Shown here piece after piece: positions 1 through 8,361 of a stretch of DNA of 64,000 nucleotides. Origin of the DNA: Parapedobacter sp037190485 (lineage in GTDB: Bacteria > Bacteroidota > Bacteroidia > Sphingobacteriales > Sphingobacteriaceae). A model generated the notes under the pieces. It was given only the letters and a program-made list of their open reading frames with translations. It was not told where the DNA came from and ran no database searches. Where the stretch lies: NCBI GenBank assembly GCA_037190485.1, contig JBBCJB010000003.1:186001-250000 (forward strand). The letters run 5' to 3'. Positions within the stretch are counted from its first letter, which is position 1. The number at the start of each line of letters is the position of its first letter. A program made the position numbers and the translations under genes.

Positions 1-140
1 GCCAGACCGTATGGCTCAACGTGGAGGGATGGGAAGAATGGGGCATCGACGAATTGGAGATATCCGATGCGGAGATCGCTGATTTCAGCCAATTGCCGCA
101 GTTGTTGCAGCGCTGGGAACCCACCTCATCTGCCGGCTAA
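1..140 (+). CDS. C-terminal fragment of an unrecognised protein (5' end outside window)
   Basis: An open frame enters from the left edge and ends at a TAA at 138-140, giving about 45 acidic, Trp-rich residues (...VWLNVEGWEEWGIDELEIS...). The next gene on the same strand starts 54 bp later. The fragment is too short to assign to a family. It is called only because the frame is open from the first base and ends a plausible distance before the next start. Confidence 0.45.
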   Translation, partial: QTVWLNVEGWEEWGIDELEISDAEIADFSQLPQLLQRWEPTSSAG

Positions 141-194
141 TCCTTACGTTTATCAAATTTTTTGCATATTCGTTGCCGTAAAACGGCACGAACT

Positions 195-1040
195 ATGCAA
201 GTACGAAAGTTTTCCGGTGAACTCGTCGAGTTCGATGTGACGCGATTGAAAGGCTCGCTCGCCAAGTCTGGCGCGACTGCCGACGTCGTGGACGGCGTAT
301 GGGAAGCCATGCGCCCCATGGTCTACGATGGCATCAGTACGCGCGACCTCTATCGACTCGCGTTCCGCCTGCTGAAGCGGGAGGCCGACTCGTTCGCTGC
401 GCGATACAGCCTGAAAAGGGCACTCAGGGAATTGGGGCCCGCGGGCTATTACTTTGAGCAATGGGTGGCCAGGCTCTTCCAACATGCAGGTTACCAGACC
501 TTGACCAGCCAATTGCTGCCGGGCAATTCCGTCACGCACGAAGTGGACGTAGTGGCCCAAAAGGACGACGAACAATTGCTTGTGGAATGCAAATTCCGGA
601 ATACCGACGATGCCAAGATCACGGTGACCACCCCCATGTATTTCCTGTCGCGCGTGAAGGATTTCGAAGGCCGTGACTTCACCTTTTTCGGCAAGACCAT
701 GCGCTTTACCGACGGCTGGTTGGTTACGAACGCCTACCTCACCAGCGACTCCATCCGGTTCGGCCAATACTACCGCCTCAACCTGCTGGCCTGGGATCAT
801 CCGGAGCAGAGCAGCATCAAACGCCGCGTGGACAACGCCGGGCTCTACCCCATCACGTGCCTCACCACGGTGAACAAGGCGGAGAAGGACCTCTTGCTGC
901 GGCAAGGGTGCCTGTTGGTCAAGGACATCGTCGATGATGCCGCCCGACTCGACGTGCTGGGCTGCGCCCCCCGGAAAAAAAGGCGCATCATCCAAGAAGC
1001 AACGGAATTAGTCAATAACCAACACACAACTGTAACATGA
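195..1040 (+). CDS. ATP-cone plus Mrr-type restriction-endonuclease-like protein
   Basis: A 281-residue two-domain protein. Residues 1-80 resemble an ATP-cone (MQVRKFSGELVEFD..., then a helical tail), a nucleotide-sensing module best known from ribonucleotide reductase and NrdR. Residues 85-190 resemble an Mrr-like PD-(D/E)xK nuclease: FEQWVARLF helix, H115-E116-V-D118, then E131-C-K133. A frame upstream is open to 162, but ATG 195 begins directly with the ATP-cone. The stop overlaps the start of the LOG-family gene (ATGA). No methylase or specificity gene lies nearby, so classical restriction-modification is unlikely. A DNA-repair or nucleotide-responsive nuclease role is inference. Confidence 0.8.
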   Translation: MQVRKFSGELVEFDVTRLKGSLAKSGATADVVDGVWEAMRPMVYDGISTRDLYRLAFRLLKREADSFAARYSLKRALRELGPAGYYFEQWVARLFQHAGYQTLTSQLLPGNSVTHEVDVVAQKDDEQLLVECKFRNTDDAKITVTTPMYFLSRVKDFEGRDFTFFGKTMRFTDGWLVTNAYLTSDSIRFGQYYRLNLLAWDHPEQSSIKRRVDNAGLYPITCLTTVNKAEKDLLLRQGCLLVKDIVDDAARLDVLGCAPRKKRRIIQEATELVNNQHTTVT

Positions 1041-1780
1041 GCAACGCATTTTTCAAAGAGGAAAAGAAATTCATGGAGGGCGCGCGCGCGCGCTGGAAAG
1101 AACTCAAATACGTGGGCGGCGTGGTGATGCAATTCATCAAGGGATTCCGTGGCCTGCACTTCATCGGCCCATGCGTCACGGTGTTCGGTTCGGCACGTTT
1201 CAAGGAAGATCATCCGTACTACGAATTGGCACGCAAGGCGTCTGCCGAAATCGGCAGGCTCGGGTTTGCCATCATGACGGGCGGTGGACCGGGCATCATG
1301 GAGGCCGCCAACCGAGGCGCGAAGGAAGCGGGCGCGCTCTCGGTGGGCTGCAACATCGTGCTGCCGCACGAACAGGACCACAACCCGTACCTAGACCGGT
1401 TCGTCACGATGGAGTACTTCTTCGTACGCAAGGAACTGCTCCGCAAATATTCGTTTGCCTTTGTGGTCCTGCCGGGCGGCTTCGGTACGCTGGATGAATT
1501 CTTCGAGACGCTCACGCTCATCCAGACCGGAAAGGTGGAACGTTTCCCCATCGTGGTCATGGGCGTCGGCTTCCACCAAGACATCATCGCCCACGTACAG
1601 CGCATGCTCGATGAGGCGACCATCAGCCCCGAAGACATGGACCTGCTGCTGTTCACGGACTCGGTGGAAGAGGTGGTGGAGCACATCCGCAAGCATGCCG
1701 AGCGTTCGCCGAGCATCAAGTTGAACCCGCCGAAAAAGGCGACGTGGATGTTGGGCGAAAAGAAGCTCAAACGGGCGTGA
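1037..1780 (+). CDS. LOG-family nucleotide 5'-monophosphate phosphoribohydrolase (TIGR00730-like)
   Basis: This 247-residue protein carries both family signatures: GGGPGIMEAANRGA (82-95) and PGGFGTLDE (146-154, the PGGxGTxxE motif), plus GSARF at 51-55. Family members, once annotated as lysine decarboxylases, release free base from nucleoside 5'-monophosphates, as in cytokinin activation. The physiological substrate in non-plant bacteria is uncertain. The start overlaps the upstream stop by four bases (ATGA), and its own stop overlaps the GTG of the ABC exporter, indicating translational coupling across all three genes. Confidence 0.9.
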   Translation: MSNAFFKEEKKFMEGARARWKELKYVGGVVMQFIKGFRGLHFIGPCVTVFGSARFKEDHPYYELARKASAEIGRLGFAIMTGGGPGIMEAANRGAKEAGALSVGCNIVLPHEQDHNPYLDRFVTMEYFFVRKELLRKYSFAFVVLPGGFGTLDEFFETLTLIQTGKVERFPIVVMGVGFHQDIIAHVQRMLDEATISPEDMDLLLFTDSVEEVVEHIRKHAERSPSIKLNPPKKATWMLGEKKLKRA

Positions 1781-3519
1781 AACTCCTTTGGAAATACTTA
1801 AAGCCGCAACGCAACCAGATTTACGTGGCGCTACTCCTCGCTGGCGTGGCGCAGCTGCTCTCGATGATCGACCCCATCATATTCGGGAAAATCATCGATG
1901 ACTATGCCAATAACCGGGCTGGCCGCAGCGAGCAGGAACTGGTCAAAGGGGTGACGTCCTGGCTTTTCCTGGCCATCGGCATCGCCTTGTTGGCACGCCT
2001 GGCCCGTTCGTTCCAGGAATACGTCATGCGGCTGGCCGTGCAACGGTTCGGCATGCAAATATTCAATGACGGACTGAGGCAGACCCTTCGCCTGTCGTTC
2101 CATGAGTTTGAAGAGCAACGCAGTGGAGAAACGCTGGCCGTATTGCAAAAGGTTCGCACCGACACCGAACGGTTCATCGGTTCGACGATCAACATCCTCT
2201 TCTCTTCATTGGTGGGATTCGGTTTCCTGATCTGGTACGCCGTTACCAAACATTGGGCGCTCATCCCCATTTTCGTCATCGGTTTCGTGGTCATCGGCAC
2301 CATCACCAGCCTGTTGAGCCGCCAGATCAAAACCACCCAACGCAGCATCAACCGGGAGACCACCCGCCTGTCGGGCATCATCACCGAATCACTGCGCAAC
2401 ATCGAGCTGGTCAAGAGCCTGGGGCTTACGTTTCCCGAAATCCGGCGGATGCGCGGGTATACGCAAACGATCTACGACCTGGAAATGACCAAAACGAAAC
2501 GGGTACGGTTCCTGTCCTTCCTGCAAGGCACCACGCTCAACCTGCTGCGGCAATCCATCCTATTCACGCTGCTCTGGTTGATTTTCCGCGACGTGCTTAC
2601 GCCAGGCGAACTCATCACCATGCAGTTCATCTCCACGGCCATCTTCATGCCGCTGCAGGACATCGGCAATATCATCGTCCAATACCGCGAAACCGAGGCG
2701 TCGATCCAGCTGTTCGACAACCTCATGGCCAAGCCCATCGAACGGCGCCCGGAAGACCCCACGCCGATCGGGCCACTGGGCGAAATCGTCTTCGACCGCG
2801 TGGTGTTCCGACACCGGGCCGCTACGCAGAATGCCATCGATGGGATTTCGTTCGCCGCGAAAACCGGCGAAACGATTGCGTTTGTGGGCCCCTCGGGATC
2901 CGGCAAATCGACGTTGGTGAAATTGCTGGTCGGGCTGTACCGGCCGGTGACCGGCCGCATCCTGTTCAACGACATCGATTCGGACGAAGTACGGTTCAAC
3001 GAGATGCGTCGGCAAATCGGCTTCGTGACGCAAGACACGCAGCTCTTCGCCGGCACGATCAAGGACAACCTGCTGTTCGTCAAACCCGACGCCAGCGACC
3101 AAGAACTCGTGGATGCGTTGCATAGGGCCAGCTGCGGGGCGCTGCTTGCCCGTAGCGAAAAAGGCATCCTCACCGTCTTGGGCGAGGGCGGCCTGAAATT
3201 ATCGGGCGGCGAGAAGCAGCGCATTTCCATCGCCCGGGCACTGATCCGCAATCCCCGCCTACTCATTTTCGACGAGGCGACAAGCGCATTGGACTCCCTC
3301 ACGGAAGAAGCCATCACGGAGACCGTACGGGCGATTTCGGGTGAACGCGAGCAAATCACGGTGTTGATCGCCCACCGGCTATCCACCATCATGCATGCCG
3401 ATCGGATCATCGTACTGGAAAAGGGCCGGATCGCCGAAACCGGCACCCACGATGAACTGGTCGCAAGCAAGGGACTGTACTATGCGATGTGGCGCCAACA
3501 GATCGGCGAGCGGCGGTAG
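1777..3519 (+). CDS. ABC exporter, fused permease and ATPase (MsbA/MdlB-like)
   Basis: A half-transporter of 580 residues that should act as a dimer in the inner membrane. An N-terminal six-helix type IV exporter domain (about 1-310) precedes the nucleotide-binding domain: Walker A GPSGSGKST (371-379), signature LSGGEKQ (475-481), Walker B LLIFDE (495-500), then the ATSALD D-loop and an AHRLS H-loop. The GTG at 1777 forms a GTGA overlap with the preceding stop and gives the family-typical MKLLWKYLKP beginning. A GTG at 1744 would add 11 residues. The substrate (lipid, drug or peptide) cannot be read from sequence. It converges with dnaX, with only 12 bp between the stops. Confidence 0.9.
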   Translation: MKLLWKYLKPQRNQIYVALLLAGVAQLLSMIDPIIFGKIIDDYANNRAGRSEQELVKGVTSWLFLAIGIALLARLARSFQEYVMRLAVQRFGMQIFNDGLRQTLRLSFHEFEEQRSGETLAVLQKVRTDTERFIGSTINILFSSLVGFGFLIWYAVTKHWALIPIFVIGFVVIGTITSLLSRQIKTTQRSINRETTRLSGIITESLRNIELVKSLGLTFPEIRRMRGYTQTIYDLEMTKTKRVRFLSFLQGTTLNLLRQSILFTLLWLIFRDVLTPGELITMQFISTAIFMPLQDIGNIIVQYRETEASIQLFDNLMAKPIERRPEDPTPIGPLGEIVFDRVVFRHRAATQNAIDGISFAAKTGETIAFVGPSGSGKSTLVKLLVGLYRPVTGRILFNDIDSDEVRFNEMRRQIGFVTQDTQLFAGTIKDNLLFVKPDASDQELVDALHRASCGALLARSEKGILTVLGEGGLKLSGGEKQRISIARALIRNPRLLIFDEATSALDSLTEEAITETVRAISGEREQITVLIAHRLSTIMHADRIIVLEKGRIAETGTHDELVASKGLYYAMWRQQIGERR

Positions 3520-3531
3520 CGAACCCACGAC

Positions 3532-5460
3532 CTACTCCAACCCCAGGTTGAACGCCTTTCGCAGGTTGTCGAGCGCCGGGTTCTTGGCGGCCATGACCTG
3601 GTATTTCTCCTGGGCGGTATAGGGCTTGCGGGTTACGTCCGTGGCCTGTTCGATGGGTTCGAGGTTGATGGCAAAATTCCTCAGCTTCGTACGCAAATCG
3701 TTGAGGATATCGATCTTGGACGCGTTCAGCAGGTCCCGCTGGATGGAATTCTCGACCACGACACCCACCTGGCTGTCCGCCTTCAATTGCGGCGGGTTGG
3801 CGGTCATCAGCGTGAACAGGTTGATCTTGTTTTCCGCTTTGAGCTTGTCGGCGAACGCGTGCCAGCTTGCCAGCAGTTCATCGTACGTGAACGGCGTCCG
3901 TTCGTCGCCGTTGAGCAGCTCCGGTTCGTCGGTTGCTTCCTCGCCCTTTTTCTCGTCAAAGATCGCATTCAGGTTGGGGATCGCACCAGCTAGCTTTACC
4001 TGCCCCCAAGAACGGGCGGCGGGGGCTTGCCCAGCACTGCTTCCGGGCGATGTGCGCCGATCGTTCGACGCGGGTTCGGTTTGCGCTGCGGCAGATCCGG
4101 ACAATGGGGTCGCCGCGGCATCCGAAGCCGCCGGAAAACCTGACGCGGCGGGCACTTCCAACGTCGAAGGCGCACCCATCGGGATAGCCGAAGCCCCGGT
4201 GGCCGGTGGTGTCGATGTTGCCGCCGCCACGGGCGGGGACGGAACGGACGATATGGGCGTCGCCACCGGTGTACCCGCCGGGCCAGCCGACGTCACCGGG
4301 TCATGAGACTTTTTTTTTTCAGCGACCTCCCCCACTGTCGGCACGCCATTCCGGGCAAGTTGGATCGCGGAAGCGATGTGACACATCTTCAACAAGGCCA
4401 ATTCCACTTGCAAGCGCTGGTTTTTGCTGGTTCGGTAATTGATTTCGCATTGGTTGGCAATGTTCAGCGCCGACAGCAGCACGCCCGCAGAAACCTGTTG
4501 CGACTGCCCCAGGTAACGTTGCCGGATGGTGTCGCTGGTATCCAGTAGCTTCAGCGTGGCCGGCTCCTTGGCCACCAACAGGTCTCGGAAGTGCGAACCC
4601 AGCCCGCCGATGAAATGGCTGCCGTCAAACCCATTGGAAAGCACCTCGTCCAGGATCAGCAGCGCTGTTGGCGAATCCTGCTGCACCAAGGCATCCGTGA
4701 GCCGGAAATAGTAATCGTAATCCAGGATATTCAGGTTATCGATCACGGCTTGGTACGTCACCGCCTTGTTCGAGAAACTGACGATCTGGTCAAACATGGA
4801 CAGCGCATCCCGCAGACCGCCATCGGCCTTCTGGGCGATGACATGAAGGCCGTCTGCATCGAATGCAATCCCTTCCTTTCGGGCGATCGACGTCAAATGG
4901 TTGGCCATGTCGACCACCTTGATCCGGTTGAAGTCAAAGATCTGGCATCGGGAAAGGATGGTCGGCAAGATCTTGTGCTTCTCGGTTGTGGCCAAGATGA
5001 ATATCGCATACGAGGGCGGTTCTTCGAGCGTCTTCAGGAACGCGTTGAATGCCGCCTGGGAAAGCATGTGCACCTCATCGATGATGTAGATCTTGTACTT
5101 ACCGGCCTGGGGAGGTATCCGCACCTGATCGATGAGGCTACGGATGTCGTCGACCGAGTTGTTCGACGCCGCATCCAATTCATGGATGCTGAAGGAATTG
5201 CCCTGCTGGAACGATTTGCAGCTATCGCATTGGCCACAGGCCTCTTCTTCGGCCGTCCGATGCTCGCAATTGATGGTCTTGGCCAGGATGCGCGCGCACG
5301 TGGTCTTGCCCACACCGCGCGGACCGCAGAACAGGAACGCCTGCGCAAGCTGGTTGTTCTTGATCGCGTTTTTGAGCGTAACGGTGATGTGCTGCTGCCC
5401 CACCACCGTATCGAATGTAGCTGGGCGGTATTTGCGGGCGGAAACGATAAAATTATCCAT
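3532..5460 (-). CDS. dnaX: DNA polymerase III subunit gamma/tau (clamp loader)
   Basis: A 642-residue clamp-loader ATPase. Visible parts are the N-terminal VSARKYRPATF, Walker A GPRGVGKTT (46-54), the zinc-binding cysteines 65/75/78/81, the DEAD-like IIDEVHML near 127-134, and sensor SRC near 170. Clamp-loader domains I-III end near residue 375. The remainder is a Pro/Ala/Ser-rich linker and a tau-specific C-terminal domain for polymerase/helicase contacts. The frame stays open upstream to 5661, but ATG 5460 gives the conserved MDNFIVSARKYRP start and leaves the divergent promoter free. An A10 slippery run at codons 381-384 probably yields a short gamma form (separate entry). Confidence 0.95.
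   Translation of the reverse strand: MDNFIVSARKYRPATFDTVVGQQHITVTLKNAIKNNQLAQAFLFCGPRGVGKTTCARILAKTINCEHRTAEEEACGQCDSCKSFQQGNSFSIHELDAASNNSVDDIRSLIDQVRIPPQAGKYKIYIIDEVHMLSQAAFNAFLKTLEEPPSYAIFILATTEKHKILPTILSRCQIFDFNRIKVVDMANHLTSIARKEGIAFDADGLHVIAQKADGGLRDALSMFDQIVSFSNKAVTYQAVIDNLNILDYDYYFRLTDALVQQDSPTALLILDEVLSNGFDGSHFIGGLGSHFRDLLVAKEPATLKLLDTSDTIRQRYLGQSQQVSAGVLLSALNIANQCEINYRTSKNQRLQVELALLKMCHIASAIQLARNGVPTVGEVAEKKKSHDPVTSAGPAGTPVATPISSVPSPPVAAATSTPPATGASAIPMGAPSTLEVPAASGFPAASDAAATPLSGSAAAQTEPASNDRRTSPGSSAGQAPAARSWGQVKLAGAIPNLNAIFDEKKGEEATDEPELLNGDERTPFTYDELLASWHAFADKLKAENKINLFTLMTANPPQLKADSQVGVVVENSIQRDLLNASKIDILNDLRTKLRNFAINLEPIEQATDVTRKPYTAQEKYQVMAAKNPALDNLRKAFNLGLE
4266..4330 (-). promoter_or_regulatory. 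dnaX: Candidate programmed -1 frameshift/slippage site in dnaX
   Basis: On the minus strand an uninterrupted A10 run (4319-4310) followed by G gives codons GAA AAA AAA AAG, with the heptamer A AAA AAG in phase. Going back one base gives Val-Ser-stop, predicting a 386-residue protein ending right after clamp-loader domain III. A Shine-Dalgarno-like GGAGGT (4330-4325) lies nine bases before the heptamer. CCGGTG and CACCGG arms (4299-4294 and 4271-4266) can pair downstream. This is the layout of the Escherichia coli dnaX signal; Thermus dnaX instead uses transcriptional slippage on a long A run. The sequence pattern is seen; function is inferred. Confidence 0.7.
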
Positions 5461-5533
5461 CGGTACGAAGATAGGGATTTTGGCGGAAAGTCCGGGCAAC
5501 AAAACGATCAGGAAATGATCTTGGTCACTATTG

Positions 5534-5565
5534 TTTGCATGAATGGAAATTTCGGAGTATGTTTG
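5534..5565 (+). promoter_or_regulatory. Promoter of the Cys-protein/TonB-receptor unit
   Basis: TTTG (5534-5537), a 20-base spacer, then TATGTTTG (5558-5565), matching the Bacteroidota housekeeping consensus. The -7 box ends seven bases before the ATG at 5573, so the transcript would be almost leaderless. This supports that start codon. Confidence 0.6.
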
Positions 5566-5572
5566 CGCCATC

Positions 5573-5944
5573 ATGGTAAAAAGGGCGCTTTCGGTACTGC
5601 TCATCTGCCTGCTGCTTGCGGAGACGACTTCGCGTTTGGTGGTGGTCGCGGCATTTGCCATGAACCGAAACTACATCGCGCAGAACCTTTGCGAAAACCG
5701 GGAAATGCCCGAATTGAACTGCGATGGCCAGTGCTACTTGGCCAAGAAACTGAAGCAGGCCGCCGACAAGGAAAGCCAGCACGAGCAGGAGACGGTACAG
5801 CTCAATTTCCACCCGCCGTTCATCACCGAACAGGCCACCTGGATCGCGCATGGCAATGCGGCGGAGCGTAATGAACCGATGCCGGAGCACCCATTCCTGT
5901 TGCCTTCTTTCTCCTTCAGCATTTTCCACCCCCCGAAATCGTAA
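5573..5944 (+). CDS. Small secreted or membrane-anchored Cys-motif protein upstream of a TonB receptor
   Basis: A 123-residue protein with one N-terminal hydrophobic segment (about 4-29), then NRNYIAQNLC...LNCDGQCYLAKKL with cysteines 40, 50 and 54. The NCxGxCYLxKKL pattern recurs in Bacteroidota proteins encoded just before TonB-dependent receptors; I know of no assigned function. The C-terminal half is His/Pro/Phe-rich and lacks further Cys. The cysteines suggest metal or thiol chemistry in the periplasm. With the His-rich lipoprotein two genes downstream, this hints at metal (possibly copper) handling, which is inference. Confidence 0.75.
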   Translation: MVKRALSVLLICLLLAETTSRLVVVAAFAMNRNYIAQNLCENREMPELNCDGQCYLAKKLKQAADKESQHEQETVQLNFHPPFITEQATWIAHGNAAERNEPMPEHPFLLPSFSFSIFHPPKS

Positions 5945-6017
5945 CCCTACGATTGGCGTTTCCGAAACGCAGTGCCTTATCTCCCATTTTTTCATTTACC
6001 CTTATCCTTACATAGTC

Positions 6018-8354
6018 ATGTCTTCACGGACAGCAATACCCACGTTTTTCGGGCGTGCCCGATTCCTTTTCTTGCTCTTTGCGCTTTCGGCCACCACGTT
6101 GTTTGGCGTTGCCCAAACCGGCCTGCGCGGAAACGTCATTGACGAAACCACCAAGGAAGCCCTGCCCGGCGCGACCATCCGCAAGGAAAACAGCAGCATC
6201 GGTACGCAAAGCGATGCGCATGGCCGGTTTTCCATCGTCCTGGACAATAGGGATGGCACCCTGTTGATCCAGCTACTGGGCTACGAGCCCGCACGGTTCT
6301 CGATCGCGTCCTTGCAGGACGGGGTTTCCATACAGCTACGTCCTTCTTACACCAACCTCATCGAAACCGTCGTGACCGGTTATGCGAACGACAAGCGCTT
6401 GCAGGATATCCCCGGTGCGGTGGCGCTCGTCACCGAACGGGATTTCGACCGTGCCAACTCGTTCTCGATCAAGCCCGTGCTCGACCTGATCCCGGGCGTG
6501 CGCGTGGACCAGAGCAACCTGGCCGATACCCGCATTTCGATACGGGGTGTCGGCGTCCGGGCCGCATTCGGCAATCGCAACCTCAAGTTCTACATCAATG
6601 ATATCCCCATCACGGAAGCCGACGGGTTCACCCGCATCGAGGGGATCGACATCACCACGCTCGGCAAGGCCGAGGTGATCAAAGGCCCGGCATCCAGCAT
6701 CTACGGCTATGGCACGGGCGGCGTATTAAGTTTCGAGACCCAACGCGCCAGGCCCAACGAGAACAGCCTCGGTGCCGAAACGATGCTCGGCGCCTTCGGG
6801 TTCAACCGCGTATCATCGACGTATCGCTACAGCGACGATAAGCTGAACGTCGCGGCCACCTACGGCTGGCAGCAATATGCCGGCTACCGGAAACACGCAC
6901 GCGACATGCGGCGCTTCCTCACGGCCAACCTGCAGTTTTACCCCAGCGATCGGCAAACCGTCAACCTGTTCATCAACCGCACACAGCAGCGGTCGGACAT
7001 CCCGGGTGCGCTAAGCATCGAACAGCTGGCCGCAGATCGTACGCAAGCAAACCCCGGTAACGCGAGCCTGGGCACAGGTCGCGACCAGAACTGGACCCGC
7101 ATCGGGATATCCCACCGTTACGACTTTTCGCCGGCGCTCAGCAACACCACCAGTGTATTCACCTCCTTTTTCGACCTGGACCACCCCTTGGCATTCGCTT
7201 ACCTACGGGGCGGTTACCAAAGTTACGGCGGGCGAACCAAATTCGTTTGGGAACCGGCCATGCACGCGTTGGCTACGCGCTTCGTCTTTGGGGGCGAATC
7301 GCTGAACGGGCTGTCTCGCAACACCCGTTACCAGAACATCGCGGGCCGCGAAGGCAACATCATCTTCAATGCCGACAACGACAACGCGCAGTACAGCGTC
7401 TTCTACCAGTCGGAAACGGCCCTCACCGAGCAGCTGAGACTCACCTTGGGGGCGGCAGTGAATAAGGTGGAGTACCGCGTCACCGACTTCCTGGCCCCCG
7501 AAAAGACGGGTACCAAAGCGTTTGACGCGGTGTTCACGCCCCGGGTGGCCTTGTCTTATGCCCTTTCCGAATCGCATTCCCTGCACGCAAGCGTAAGTGA
7601 AGGCTTCGCCCCCCCCACCGGAGGCGAGGTCAACAATGCCGATGGCACGATCAATGCAAACATCAAGCCCGAACGCGGCACCAATTATGAGCTGAATGCG
7701 CGCGGATCCTTCCTGCGGAAACGCCTATCGTACGACGTAGCCTTGTACCGGTTCAACCTCAAGGACGAATTGATCCCCCAGACGGTCATGCAGAACGTTA
7801 CCGTCTACAATAACGCCGGTCGCACCTATCGGAACGGAGCGGAACTCGGCGTCTATTACGAACTGCTTGGCAACCGCGACGGGCTGTTCTCCAGCATACG
7901 GCCTTTCGGCACCCTGGCCTACAGCGACTTCAATTTTGACGAATACCGGGTCCTCGATAGCCAGGATGAGGTGATCAGCGATTTTTCGGGCAACAAGCTC
8001 ACGGGCATTTCGCCCTGGATGGTCAATGCCGGGCTCGACGCCGAGCTTAGATTCGGGGTATACCTGTATACCACGTTCTTCTACAACAGCCGCATGCCGA
8101 TGAACGATGGCAACACCGACTACAACGACGCCTATCGCCTGGTCAACACCAAATTGGGGTACCGCAACCGGTTCGGCCGTTTCGATGTGAATGTGTATGC
8201 CGGGTTGGACAACCTGTTCAATGAACTGTACAGCTCGCAGATCGCGCTGAACGCGCGATCTTTCAACCCCGATCTATCGGCTCCCTATTTCAACCCGTCG
8301 CCCGAACGGATGGGGTATGGCGGCTTAAGTTTGACTTACCGTTTCAAAAACTGA
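6018..8354 (+). CDS. TonB-dependent outer-membrane receptor with carboxypeptidase-regulatory-like N-domain
   Basis: A 778-residue receptor. A signal peptide (hydrophobic core FLFLLFALSATTLFG) is followed by a CarboxypepD_reg-like fold (about 33-115, GLRGNVIDETTKEALPGATI), a plug domain (about 130-235, with IPGAVALVTERD, LDLIPGVRVDQ and IRGVGVRAAFGNRN) and a long beta-barrel ending in an aromatic-rich strand (GGLSLTYRFKN). ATG 6018 places the signal peptide correctly; the frame is open upstream to 5850. It is not SusC-type: there is no SusD partner and it is about 250 residues shorter. Flanking genes suggest a metal or metal-chelate ligand. Confidence 0.9.
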   Translation: MSSRTAIPTFFGRARFLFLLFALSATTLFGVAQTGLRGNVIDETTKEALPGATIRKENSSIGTQSDAHGRFSIVLDNRDGTLLIQLLGYEPARFSIASLQDGVSIQLRPSYTNLIETVVTGYANDKRLQDIPGAVALVTERDFDRANSFSIKPVLDLIPGVRVDQSNLADTRISIRGVGVRAAFGNRNLKFYINDIPITEADGFTRIEGIDITTLGKAEVIKGPASSIYGYGTGGVLSFETQRARPNENSLGAETMLGAFGFNRVSSTYRYSDDKLNVAATYGWQQYAGYRKHARDMRRFLTANLQFYPSDRQTVNLFINRTQQRSDIPGALSIEQLAADRTQANPGNASLGTGRDQNWTRIGISHRYDFSPALSNTTSVFTSFFDLDHPLAFAYLRGGYQSYGGRTKFVWEPAMHALATRFVFGGESLNGLSRNTRYQNIAGREGNIIFNADNDNAQYSVFYQSETALTEQLRLTLGAAVNKVEYRVTDFLAPEKTGTKAFDAVFTPRVALSYALSESHSLHASVSEGFAPPTGGEVNNADGTINANIKPERGTNYELNARGSFLRKRLSYDVALYRFNLKDELIPQTVMQNVTVYNNAGRTYRNGAELGVYYELLGNRDGLFSSIRPFGTLAYSDFNFDEYRVLDSQDEVISDFSGNKLTGISPWMVNAGLDAELRFGVYLYTTFFYNSRMPMNDGNTDYNDAYRLVNTKLGYRNRFGRFDVNVYAGLDNLFNELYSSQIALNARSFNPDLSAPYFNPSPERMGYGGLSLTYRFKN

Positions 8355-8361
8355 TACGCGC

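Noticed and set aside
4591..5871. 426-codon plus-strand open frame opposite dnaX
   Set aside because: It is a mirror of the dnaX coding strand in G+C-rich DNA; its translation shows no family and dnaX is unambiguous.
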